From Rhodanobacter sp. UBA5168 (GTDB lineage: Bacteria; Pseudomonadota; Gammaproteobacteria; Xanthomonadales; Rhodanobacteraceae), in NCBI GenBank assembly GCA_002413455.1, contig DHXA01000237.1, forward strand, positions 1-18,384: DNA of 18,384 nt. Direction: 5' to 3'. A model generated the notes under the pieces. It ran no database searches, was not told where the DNA came from, and saw only the letters and a program-made list of their open reading frames with translations. Made by a program: the position numbers and the translations under genes. This document shows positions 6,486-14,638 of this stretch, piece by piece; position 1 is the first letter of the stretch; each line of letters begins with the position of its first letter.

Positions 6486-7835
6486 ATGTCCGTCCGTCTT
6501 GCCCGCCTGCTGTCCGTCGCCCTGATCGGGGCCTGCGTCGTCACTGCCCCGGCATTTGCCAAGAGTCACCCCAAAGCCAAGGCCAGGGCCAGCGCACCCG
6601 CGAGCGGCCCCACCCTGATCTGGCGCGGCGACGTCGCCACCGCCAACGGCGTGGTCGACGACGTGGCAGCGGCGTGGGAAAAGAGCGGTCACGGCCATAT
6701 TGAACTGCAGCCGTTCAACACCGCATCGGGTATCGACGCGGTGGCCAACGGCACCGCGGATCTGGCCGGCAGCGCGCGCGCCGGCGATGGCAGCGCGCAG
6801 AACACCAACCTCACCTTCACCCCGGTGGCCTGGGATGCGCTGGTGATCATCACCCAGTCGTCCAACCCGGTCAGCAACCTCACGCTGAAGCAGGTGCACG
6901 ACATCTATTACGGCAAGATCCACAACTGGAGCGAGGTCGGCGGCAACAATGCGCCGATCGACGTATATGCGGTGGCCAGCCCCGGCGACGGCGTGGAGTT
7001 CAGCCTGCGCAGCCTGCTGTTCGGCCGCGGCAACCAGCCGGTGGCCGCGCCGCGGCTGTACGTCAACACGCGCAAGCTGGAGGAAGGCATCGCGCTCAAT
7101 CCGAACGGCCTGGGTGTGACCACGCTCGCGGGCATCAGTGGCAACGGCAAGCTCAAGGCGATCCCGGTCAACGGCAAGCGAGCCACCGTCGCCAACGTCG
7201 CCGATGGCAGCTATCCCCTGTTCATTCCGCTGTATCTGGTGACCAATCCGAGCAGCCCGAAGGCCGCCAGTGCGCAGGCTTTCGTCGACTTCGTGCAGAC
7301 CGAGCCGGGCAAGGCCGTGCTGCGCAAGCACGCCGTGCTGCCCTATCAGGATGGCAGCGCGCTGACTGCGATGGACAGCTCGCGGCGTAGCCGCATCCTC
7401 GCCGAAGTCGGTGCGCGCGCCAGCCATGTCACGCCGGTCTCGGCACCGGGCGCGACCTACGCCGCGCGCGCTGCGGTGGCGCCCACATCGCCCGATACGG
7501 TGGCGGCCAGGACAGCGCTGGAAGCACGCCGTGCAGACGCGGCGGACACGGCCCGGCTCAACCGCATCAGCGGCAGTGTGAGCGACCTCACCGTCAGCGG
7601 CGTGGCGCACGCCAACGGCTCGGCCACCACGGTGAGCCAGACCAGCGGCAAGGATTTCGGCAAGGTCACCGCCGACGCCAGCCAGACCGCGACGACCTAC
7701 AAGGTGACCAAGGGCGACACGCTGTCCTCGATCGCCAAGCGGCATGCGGTCGAGGTCGCCAAGCTGCGCGAATGGAACCACCTGAAGAACGATCAGCTCA
7801 AGCTCGGCCAGGTGCTGCGCGTCAGCAAGCGCTGA
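6486..7835 (+). CDS. PstS-like substrate-binding protein with C-terminal LysM domain
   Basis: 449 residues. A signal peptide (about 1-25, ending APAFA) is followed by a basic Lys/Ala stretch. A phosphate-binding-protein-like domain follows (about 43-290), recognisable from FNTASGIDAVANGTADLAGSAR, LTLKQVHDIYYGKIHNWSEVGG and YPLFIPLYLVTNP. An Ala/Thr/Ser-rich linker of ~110 residues leads to a LysM motif at 404-447 (TYKVTKGDTLSSIAKRH...LKLGQVLRV), which normally binds peptidoglycan glycans. No PstC, PstA or PstB transporter genes are adjacent, so it may sense or store an anion, or act as a wall-anchored binding protein, rather than feed a local transporter; that is inference. An alternative in-frame ATG lies at 6465; neither start has a strong ribosome-binding site. 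Cys17 within IGAC could be a lipobox, but the AxA site after it looks better. Confidence 0.82.
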   Translation: MSVRLARLLSVALIGACVVTAPAFAKSHPKAKARASAPASGPTLIWRGDVATANGVVDDVAAAWEKSGHGHIELQPFNTASGIDAVANGTADLAGSARAGDGSAQNTNLTFTPVAWDALVIITQSSNPVSNLTLKQVHDIYYGKIHNWSEVGGNNAPIDVYAVASPGDGVEFSLRSLLFGRGNQPVAAPRLYVNTRKLEEGIALNPNGLGVTTLAGISGNGKLKAIPVNGKRATVANVADGSYPLFIPLYLVTNPSSPKAASAQAFVDFVQTEPGKAVLRKHAVLPYQDGSALTAMDSSRRSRILAEVGARASHVTPVSAPGATYAARAAVAPTSPDTVAARTALEARRADAADTARLNRISGSVSDLTVSGVAHANGSATTVSQTSGKDFGKVTADASQTATTYKVTKGDTLSSIAKRHAVEVAKLREWNHLKNDQLKLGQVLRVSKR

Positions 7836-7847
7836 GCCAAAGCTGGC

Positions 7848-8558
7848 GTGCAGATACTCGCACTCACGCTGGATCTGGACGACACGCTGTGGCCGGTGCT
7901 GCCGGCGCTGGAACGCGCCGACCAGGCGGTCGACGCCTGGCTGCGGCAGCATCACCCCGAGGTCGCTCGCGCGTGGCCGATCACGGCCATGCGCGAGCTG
8001 CGCGCACGGGTCGCCGCCGAACGGCTCGACCTGGCGCACGACTTCACCACCCAGCGCCAACTCACCCTGCAGCAGGCGTTTGCCGCCTGCGGCGTCGCCG
8101 CCGCGCCGATCGAGGCGCTGTGGGAAATCTACTTCGCGGCGCGCAACTGCGTGGAGCTGTACCCGGACAGCCTGCCGGCCTTGGAGCGGATCACCGCACG
8201 CTGGCCGCTGGCCAGCCTGACCAACGGCAACGCCGACCTGCAACGCATCGGCATCCACGCGCACTTCGCCCATCAGGTCTGCGCGCGCGACAGCGGCGTG
8301 GCCAAGCCCGACCCGCGGATTTTTCTGGTCGCTGCCGAACGGCTGGGCGTGGCACCGCAGCAGATCCTGCATGTCGGCGACGATCCGGCGATGGACATGG
8401 CCGGCGCGCGCGATGCCGGCCTGCGCACTGCCTGGATCAATCGCGACGCGCGGCCCTGGCCGCCCGAACTGGGACCGCCACCGGAGCTGGATCTGCGCGA
8501 CATGACTGCGCTGGTCGACTGGCTCGAAGCACAGGCTCCTGCTGCCAAGGGCCGATAG
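7848..8558 (+). CDS. HAD-superfamily phosphatase, YigB-like
   Basis: 236 residues, starting with GTG only 12 nt after the preceding stop, so probably translated from the same message. The four HAD motifs are visible: motif I LDLDDT (Asp9 nucleophile, Asp11), motif II SLTNGN (Thr125), motif III Lys153 in VAKPDP, and motif IV HVGDDPAMD (Asp178, Asp179). The TNGN and HVGDD forms and the overall layout with an alpha-helical cap after motif I resemble Escherichia coli YigB, an FMN and sugar-phosphate phosphatase. The substrate here is not determined by sequence. GTG is chosen because motif I begins at residue 9 and no ATG lies upstream in frame near it; the next ATG would remove the nucleophile. 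Confidence 0.85.
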   Translation: MQILALTLDLDDTLWPVLPALERADQAVDAWLRQHHPEVARAWPITAMRELRARVAAERLDLAHDFTTQRQLTLQQAFAACGVAAAPIEALWEIYFAARNCVELYPDSLPALERITARWPLASLTNGNADLQRIGIHAHFAHQVCARDSGVAKPDPRIFLVAAERLGVAPQQILHVGDDPAMDMAGARDAGLRTAWINRDARPWPPELGPPPELDLRDMTALVDWLEAQAPAAKGR

Positions 8559-8646
8559 GCAGGCGGCGGGCATTGCGCGCATCATTGGCGATTCGCCATC
8601 CATGGCACACCTCGCGTCGTGCCAACGCAAGCCAGAAGGAATCCGC

Positions 8647-10026
8647 ATGTCCGCCCTGATCGAACGCCAACCCGGCGGCCGCTACAGCATCCCCATCGAA
8701 ACCACCGACGCCGCGCATTACGCCGCGACCCGGCGCCGGCTCAGTGCGCCGCAGCGCCGCTGGTTGAGCGACAGCGGTTTCGAGGCGGCAGCGGGCACCT
8801 TCGCGCTGTTGTCCGATCCCGCCGGCAAGCTGGTGCGGGTGCTGGTCGGGATCGATCCGGCCGATCCGCTGGTGGCGCTCGCGGCGTTGCCGTGCACGCT
8901 GCCCGAGGCCAGCTATCACCTTGCCGCCGAAGGCGTCCTGGGCGATCAGGCGCTGGCGGCACTGGGCTGGGCGCTGGGCGCGTATCAGTTCAGCCGCTAT
9001 CGCCCGCCGAAGCGTACGCCGGCCCGGCTCGCCGTGAGCGCAACCGAACTGCAGCAGCTGGCGCCGCTGGTGGAAGCCACCACGCAAGTGCGCGACCTGG
9101 TCAATACGCCTACCGAAGACATGGGGCCGGCGCAGCTGGCGGACGCGGTCAGGCAGCTCGGCAAGGCGCACAAGGCGAAGCTGCGCGAGTGGGTCGGCGA
9201 CGAACTGCTCAAGGCCAACTTTCCGACCATCCATGCGGTGGGCCGCGCCAGCCATCGCGCACCACGCCTGGTGGAGCTGAGCTGGGGCAAGGCCAGCGAT
9301 CCGAAACTGGTGGTGGTCGGCAAGGGCGTGTGCTTCGACACGGGCGGGCTCGACCTGAAATCGTCCGACGGCATGCGCTGGATGAAGAAGGACATGGGCG
9401 GCGCCGCGCACGCGATCGCGCTGGCCGGGCTGATCATGCAAGCCGGATTGCCGGTGCGGCTGACCCTGCTGATTCCGGCCGTGGAGAACGCCGTCGCCGG
9501 CAACGCGATGCGGCCGGGCGACGTGATCGCCACCCGCGCCGGGCTGACGGTCGAGGTCGACAACACCGATGCCGAAGGCCGGCTGGTGCTGTGCGATGCG
9601 CTGGCTTACGCGGCCGAGCAGCAACCCGAACTGATCATCGACTTCGCCACCCTGACCGGCGCCGCGCGCGTCGCGCTGGGGCCCGACCTGCCGGCTCTTT
9701 TTTCCAACGATGACGCGCTGGCGCAGACCGCGCTGGCCGCTGGCCGTACGGTCGGTGATCCGCTGTGGCAGCTGCCGCTGTGGCGGCCGTACCGCCGGAT
9801 GCTCGATTCGTACGTGGCCGATGTCGCCAACGCCGGCCCCTCGCGTCACGCCGGCGCGATCACCGCGGCGCTCTATCTCGAGCGCTTCGTGCCCGAGAAC
9901 ATTGCCTGGCTGCACCTGGATACCTACGCCTGGAACGATGGCGATCGTCCCGGCCGGCCGCGTGGCGGTGAGGCGATGGGCCTGCGTGCGATGTTTGCAT
10001 TTCTGCAAGGCCGCTACGCGCGCTGA
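8647..10026 (+). CDS. M17 leucyl aminopeptidase family metallopeptidase
   Basis: 459 residues, cytoplasmic, no signal peptide. The C-terminal catalytic domain has the two-metal site seen in PepA: Lys226 and Asp231 in VGKGVCFDTGG, Lys238, Asp249 in MKKDMGG, and Asp308, Glu310 and Arg312 in the family signature NTDAEGRL. All ligands are present, so an active exopeptidase releasing N-terminal residues from peptides is expected. The ~150-residue N-terminal domain is shorter and more divergent than in PepA, as in other compact M17 members. The start at 8647 has AGAAGGA 6 nt upstream. An in-frame ATG at 8602 lacks such a site. It follows the HAD gene by 88 bp with no terminator seen, so read-through from upstream is possible. 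Confidence 0.92.
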   Translation: MSALIERQPGGRYSIPIETTDAAHYAATRRRLSAPQRRWLSDSGFEAAAGTFALLSDPAGKLVRVLVGIDPADPLVALAALPCTLPEASYHLAAEGVLGDQALAALGWALGAYQFSRYRPPKRTPARLAVSATELQQLAPLVEATTQVRDLVNTPTEDMGPAQLADAVRQLGKAHKAKLREWVGDELLKANFPTIHAVGRASHRAPRLVELSWGKASDPKLVVVGKGVCFDTGGLDLKSSDGMRWMKKDMGGAAHAIALAGLIMQAGLPVRLTLLIPAVENAVAGNAMRPGDVIATRAGLTVEVDNTDAEGRLVLCDALAYAAEQQPELIIDFATLTGAARVALGPDLPALFSNDDALAQTALAAGRTVGDPLWQLPLWRPYRRMLDSYVADVANAGPSRHAGAITAALYLERFVPENIAWLHLDTYAWNDGDRPGRPRGGEAMGLRAMFAFLQGRYAR

Positions 10027-10061
10027 GACTTTCGGTTCGGCTGCCGACGCATGATCGCGGG

Positions 10062-10092
10062 TTGCTTCGTTGCGTGATCGCGTTCTTATACT
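10062..10092 (+). promoter_or_regulatory. Candidate promoter for the TPR/Asp-hydroxylase gene
   Basis: TTGCTT (10062-10067) and TATACT (10087-10092) resemble sigma-70 -35 and -10 elements. The -10 matches at five of six positions, but the spacer is 19 bp, longer than ideal. It lies 30 bp before the start codon at 10122. Confidence 0.35.
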
Positions 10093-10121
10093 TGCCGGTA
10101 CGTTCCTGGAGTGAACCACCG

Positions 10122-11447
10122 ATGGCCAGCTCGCCGGATGCCACGCCCGCGACCTGCCGCGCGCAAGCGCTTGCGGGGTTGCAGCGTGGCGACATGACGC
10201 TTGCCGAGCAGGCCTTTTCGCGCCTGCTCGAGGTGCAGCCCGACGACGCCGAAGCGCTGCAGTTCCTGGCCACCTGCCAGCTCGGCCGGGGAAACACCCC
10301 GCGTGCGATCGAGCTGCTGCAAACGGCGCAACGCAGCCAGCCGCAGGACGCGGCGATCCTGCATCAGCTGGGTTCGGCACAGATGCTGGCCGGGGATCTG
10401 CTTGCCGCCGCGGACAACTTGCGCAAGGGCCTGCAGCTGGCGCCCGGCATGTTCGTGGCGCGGCTGCGCCTGGGCGTCGTGTTCGAGCAGCAGGGACGCC
10501 GGCATGAAGCCATGCTGGCTTATCTGGACGCGATCAACGCGGCCCAGGCACAGGGCCGCTGGCTCAGCGACGACACCACCGCGCCGGGCGTGCGCGACGC
10601 GGTAAAGCACGCCACGCACTACATCGCCGCGGGTCGACGCGAGACGTTCGATGCGGTGATCGAGCCGTTGCGGCAACGCTACGGACGATCGGAGCTGACC
10701 CGCGTCGACCAGTGCCTGGCCATCTATCTCCATGAGCAACCTGCGCCGTTGCCTGATCCGCGACAGCGGCCCGAGTTCCTGTACTTTCCGGGCATCCCCA
10801 GCCAGACCTTCTACCCACGTGAGCGCTTTCCGGCGCACGCACGGCTGGAGGCTGCCGTCGATGTGATCCGTGAGGAACTGCGCGCCGTGCTGGCGGGGGA
10901 CGACCTCGTGCCTTTCCTCGGTGCTCCCTCGGCCGAGGCGGTGGCGGCGCACCTGCTGGATTCGTCCGGTACGCAAGAGGCGGCATGGGATGCCTTCTTC
11001 TTCTATCGGCACGGTGTGCGCCATGACGCCAACTGCGCGCGCTGCCCGCGCACCATCGAGCTGCTGGACTCCGTGCCGCTGGTCCGGGTTCGCGACCACG
11101 CGCCGGAAACGCTGTATTCGGTGCTGCGCCCGGGTACGCACATCCTGCCGCACCGCGGCGTCACCAATACCCGCCTGGTCACCCATCTTCCGCTCATCGT
11201 GCCGCCGGATTGCGCGTTGCGCGTCGGTGGCGAAACCCATGTGTGGGAGGAAGGCCGCTGTATCACCTTCGACGATACGTTCGAGCACGAAGCGTGGAAC
11301 CACAGCGAGCAGACCCGCGTGGTGTTGATCATGGACAGCTGGAATCCCGATCTCAGCGAGACGGAACGGGCGGCGGTGGCCGACCTGGTGGCAGCCATTG
11401 GCGACTTCAATCGGTCCGGTGCGATTCCGGCGCCATCAACAGCCTGA
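10122..11447 (+). CDS. TPR protein with C-terminal aspartyl/asparaginyl beta-hydroxylase domain
   Basis: 441 residues. The first ~140 form about three to four tetratricopeptide repeats (for example AEQAFSRLLEVQPDDAEALQ). The C-terminal ~230 residues match the Asp/Arg hydroxylase family of Fe(II)/2-oxoglutarate dioxygenases. The spacing fits human AspH: His344 in LPHRGVTNTR and His389 in TFEHEAWNH are 45 apart (AspH His679 and His725), Arg399 follows the second His by 10 (AspH Arg735), and His355 matches AspH His690. The family uses two His iron ligands without a carboxylate. Probable activity is hydroxylation of Asp or Asn side chains in a protein or peptide, with TPRs as the docking part (inference). 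A CxxC pair lies in NCARCP just before the iron site. GGAG (10108-10111) supports the ATG. It is followed by a TonB receptor 206 bp downstream. No export signal is seen, so it should act in the cytoplasm. Confidence 0.88.
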   Translation: MASSPDATPATCRAQALAGLQRGDMTLAEQAFSRLLEVQPDDAEALQFLATCQLGRGNTPRAIELLQTAQRSQPQDAAILHQLGSAQMLAGDLLAAADNLRKGLQLAPGMFVARLRLGVVFEQQGRRHEAMLAYLDAINAAQAQGRWLSDDTTAPGVRDAVKHATHYIAAGRRETFDAVIEPLRQRYGRSELTRVDQCLAIYLHEQPAPLPDPRQRPEFLYFPGIPSQTFYPRERFPAHARLEAAVDVIREELRAVLAGDDLVPFLGAPSAEAVAAHLLDSSGTQEAAWDAFFFYRHGVRHDANCARCPRTIELLDSVPLVRVRDHAPETLYSVLRPGTHILPHRGVTNTRLVTHLPLIVPPDCALRVGGETHVWEEGRCITFDDTFEHEAWNHSEQTRVVLIMDSWNPDLSETERAAVADLVAAIGDFNRSGAIPAPSTA

Positions 11448-11653
11448 GATCTGCGGCATCGCACCGCCGGCGTTCACCGCCGCCTCCACGATATCCGCCA
11501 GCGACGCGCCATCTGCGCGCAAGACCGTTCCAGAGAGTAGTCTTTGGACTATCAAGCACGGGCAACCGTTGCGGCGTCATCGGGCGCGTGCTTGTGGCGT
11601 TGGGGGACGTCTGAAGTCAAAGACCATCACTTCGCATCTATCGGGGAGAACGT

Positions 11654-14536
11654 ATGAAATACGGCATGAATCACCTGTCGTTGGCGGTGCGTCTGGCGCT
11701 CACGGCGGGTATTTTGACGACGGCAGGCATGGTCCAGGCACAGGACTCGCCCATCAATAATTCACAGCAAACCGATCAGACCACAACCCCACCAGCCAAG
11801 AACAAGGCCAAGACCCTGGAAGCGGTGGTCGTGACGGGCTCGCTGATCCGGCGTGTGGATGCCGAGACGGCCAGCCCGGTAGTGACGCTGGATCGCGCCG
11901 CCCTCACCAACTCTGGCAAACCCGTGCTGGGCGATGTGTTGCAGCAACTGCCGAGCATCTCAGGCAATGCCACCAACCCGTCGAACAACAGCAACGGCGG
12001 TGGCGTGGCCAGTCCCCTGCTGGAAGCCGGCGATGGTGCGTCGCGCGTCTCGCTGCGCGGCCTGGGCATCAATCGCACGCTGGTGCTGGTCAACGGCCAG
12101 CGCATGGCCAACCCGGATATCAACCTGATCCCGCCGGAGATGATCGAGCGGGTCGACGTGCTCGCCGAAGGTGCCTCCACGGTGTACGGCTCCGACGCCA
12201 TCGGTGGCGTCGTCAATTTCATTCTGCGCAAGGACTTCAAGGGTGCCCAGTTCAGCTTGAACGACGGCATCTCCAGCCACGGCGACGCCCAGCGCCGCGG
12301 CTTCAACCTGACCGCGGGCAGCACGGGTGAGAACTACAGCATTGCCGGCGGCCTCGATTACAACAAGTACGACGCAGTGCTCGGCGCCCGGCGCAAGTTC
12401 TCCAAGCAGCAGCTGTACCTGTCGAGCGGTTCTGTCGTGGCGGCCGGCTCCAGCTCGATTCCGACCGGCAGAATCCAGCTGCCCGCATCGGTCGCCAGCC
12501 AGTACGGCTGCCCGATCAATTCGAGCGGCACCGCCAACGTGACCCTGGCGCAGGGCGACGGATCGTCCCTGGGTGATTACCGTTGCCGCCTCGCCTCGGA
12601 TACCTACAACTACGCTGCGCTCAATTACATCCAGACCGCACAAAAGCGCACCAACGGCTTCATCCTCGGAAGCTACAACCTCACCGACAACCTGACCGCC
12701 TTCGTCGATGCGTTCTACAACCACACGTCATCCAGCGGCCAGGATGCACCGTCACCGGTCGGGACCGGCGACGGCCTGATCATCTCCTCCAGCAATCCGA
12801 TCAATCCGTTTGGCGTCACGTTCAGCCAGAACCCCGTCCCCGGCGATCCGAACAGCGGCTACAGCTTCCAGACCCGCCTCACCGGCGCCGGCACGCGCGT
12901 GCACAGTTACACCACCAACACCGGCCAGATCAACACGGGGCTGCGCGGCAATTTCGGCCAGGACAGCAGCTGGATCTGGGATGCATCGATCAACTACAGC
13001 CATACCAAACGCGACCAGCGCGATACCAACGAGGTGGACATACCGGCACTGCAGGCAGCCGTCGACAGTGGCGCGAATATCTTCAACCAGGCCGACCCGA
13101 GCGTCGGCGAGCAATTGCGGGGAGGCGTGAAAACGCCGATCTACGTCTTCACCCAGTCCACCAAGCAGGGCCAGTTCAACGCCAGCGGCGAGCTGTGGGA
13201 TTTGCCCGCCGGCGCGATGCAGCTGTCCGCCGGCGCCTTGTACCGCAAGCAGTTCATGAACTACACCGTGAGCCCCTTCGCCGTCCTCGATCCGGTGACC
13301 ACCACGTGCCAGATTCTGCAGGAAGCCTGCGGCTCGCCCGGGCGCGGCAGCTTCGACGTCAAGGAGCTGTACGCCGAAACACTCATCCCATTGCTCTCCG
13401 AGCAGCCGTGGGCTCAGTCGTTGAACCTCGACCTCGGCGTCCGCACATCCCGCTACAGCACCACCGGCACCACCACCAACGGCAAGATCGCGATCGAGTG
13501 GCGTCCCACGGCCGACCTGCTGGTACGTGGCACGGTCTCCCAGGTGTTTCGCGCACCCAACCTCAATGAACTCTACGATGGCCGCACGCTGGTGCAGCCA
13601 AACTTGAACGATCCGTGCCGCGGACTCACCGCGGCCGATCTGGCGGCGCATCCGGCAGCCTGCCAGTTCGTTCCGGTGAACTGGGCCGGCAACTCGCCGG
13701 CGCAGGTCAACACGTTCTACTCCGGTGCCGCCACGGTCGGTGCGACGCTGAAGCCGGAAAAGGGCAAGTCCATCGATCTCGGACTGGTCTACGATCCGGA
13801 CTGGCTACCGGGCCTGTCCACCAGCGTCGACTTCTGGCACATCTACCTGGCCGACACGCTGACGGCGATCCAGGCCGATATCGTCGTCAACTCCTGTTTC
13901 AACAACGCCAACAGCCCGTATTGCTCATTCATCCACCGCCAGGACAACACCAGCAGGACGCCGGGCCAGGTGTTCCTGATCAATACCCCGGTGGTCAATC
14001 TGGGCAATCTGAGCACCACCGGCATCGACTACACGCTGCGCTACAAGATCCCGCATTTCGATCTGGGCAGCGTGGACCCGGGAAATTTCCGGGCCGGCCT
14101 CAGCACCAGCTACACGTCGACTTACAAGATCAACGCCACGCCCGGCGAGCCGGGTGCCGAGACGATCAACTACGCCGGCACCTTCACTCCGCAGTTCGGC
14201 AACATCTCGCGCTGGCGCGGCACGGTCACGCTCAATTGGGACAAGGGCAACTGGAACGCCCAGTGGCAGTCGCGCTACATCAACAAGCTGACCGCCCTCA
14301 ACGCCGATGCCGCCATCAGCGGCGTGAACATCCCGATGGCCTCGGTGATCTACCACTCGATCCAGCTGGGCTACGCGGTGCCATCGATCCACACCCGCTT
14401 CGACGTCGGCGTGGACAACCTCAGCAACAAGCTGCCACCGCTGGTCTACCAGAATGGCGCCAACTACAACGTGGATACCGCCACGTACGACGTGCTCGGC
14501 CGCTATTACTGGGCGCGGGCGACGATCAAGTTCTGA
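11654..14536 (+). CDS. Large TonB-dependent outer-membrane receptor
   Basis: 960 residues. The signal peptide is about 1-29, cleaved after MVQA. A Gln/Thr/Pro linker leads to a TonB-box-like TLEAVVVTGSLIR (residues 54-66). The plug domain (about 65-190) contains RVSLRGLGINRTLVLVNGQR and GASTVYGSDAIGGVVNFILR. The rest is a 22-strand type beta-barrel ending in Phe960, the usual outer-membrane assembly signal. The family imports ligands such as siderophores, oligosaccharides or peptides using the proton-motive force. This Asn/Thr-rich, cobalamin- and siderophore-unlike subtype is common in Xanthomonadaceae and sphingomonads and its ligand cannot be named. Eight cysteines occur as four close pairs (286/311, 552/559, 655/670, 748/757), all in the barrel region. 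The start at 11654 has GGGGAG upstream (11643-11648). Genes for a TPR-hydroxylase and a TPR-sulfotransferase flank it. A 17-bp hairpin follows the stop. Confidence 0.93.
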   Translation: MKYGMNHLSLAVRLALTAGILTTAGMVQAQDSPINNSQQTDQTTTPPAKNKAKTLEAVVVTGSLIRRVDAETASPVVTLDRAALTNSGKPVLGDVLQQLPSISGNATNPSNNSNGGGVASPLLEAGDGASRVSLRGLGINRTLVLVNGQRMANPDINLIPPEMIERVDVLAEGASTVYGSDAIGGVVNFILRKDFKGAQFSLNDGISSHGDAQRRGFNLTAGSTGENYSIAGGLDYNKYDAVLGARRKFSKQQLYLSSGSVVAAGSSSIPTGRIQLPASVASQYGCPINSSGTANVTLAQGDGSSLGDYRCRLASDTYNYAALNYIQTAQKRTNGFILGSYNLTDNLTAFVDAFYNHTSSSGQDAPSPVGTGDGLIISSSNPINPFGVTFSQNPVPGDPNSGYSFQTRLTGAGTRVHSYTTNTGQINTGLRGNFGQDSSWIWDASINYSHTKRDQRDTNEVDIPALQAAVDSGANIFNQADPSVGEQLRGGVKTPIYVFTQSTKQGQFNASGELWDLPAGAMQLSAGALYRKQFMNYTVSPFAVLDPVTTTCQILQEACGSPGRGSFDVKELYAETLIPLLSEQPWAQSLNLDLGVRTSRYSTTGTTTNGKIAIEWRPTADLLVRGTVSQVFRAPNLNELYDGRTLVQPNLNDPCRGLTAADLAAHPAACQFVPVNWAGNSPAQVNTFYSGAATVGATLKPEKGKSIDLGLVYDPDWLPGLSTSVDFWHIYLADTLTAIQADIVVNSCFNNANSPYCSFIHRQDNTSRTPGQVFLINTPVVNLGNLSTTGIDYTLRYKIPHFDLGSVDPGNFRAGLSTSYTSTYKINATPGEPGAETINYAGTFTPQFGNISRWRGTVTLNWDKGNWNAQWQSRYINKLTALNADAAISGVNIPMASVIYHSIQLGYAVPSIHTRFDVGVDNLSNKLPPLVYQNGANYNVDTATYDVLGRYYWARATIKF

Positions 14537-14565
14537 CCGTCTGACGGGAGGGGAACATCCGGAGC

Positions 14566-14605
14566 ATGCAAGAGGGCCGCGAGCACGTTCGCGGCCCTCT
14601 TGCAT
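14566..14605 (+). terminator. Long hairpin after the TonB receptor gene, possible terminator
   Basis: A perfect 17-bp stem (14566-14582 with 14589-14605) with a 6-nt loop lies 29 nt past the receptor stop. No T-run follows on either strand, so it could be a Rho-assisted terminator, a partial attenuator or an RNA 3'-end protector. The next start codon is only 33 nt further on. Confidence 0.5.
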
Positions 14606-14638
14606 AATGGGGATCGGAAGACGATCGATGGAGAAGCC

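Noticed and set aside
6459..8648. A 729-residue minus-strand frame across three plus-strand genes
   Set aside because: It crosses the PstS-LysM gene and HAD gene with no homology signal. Its length comes from GC bias that removes stop codons.
11538..11551. Short inverted repeat TAGTC-TTTG-GACTA upstream of the TonB receptor as an operator
   Set aside because: Only five base pairs per arm and no promoter elements at a sensible spacing; such dyads are expected by chance.
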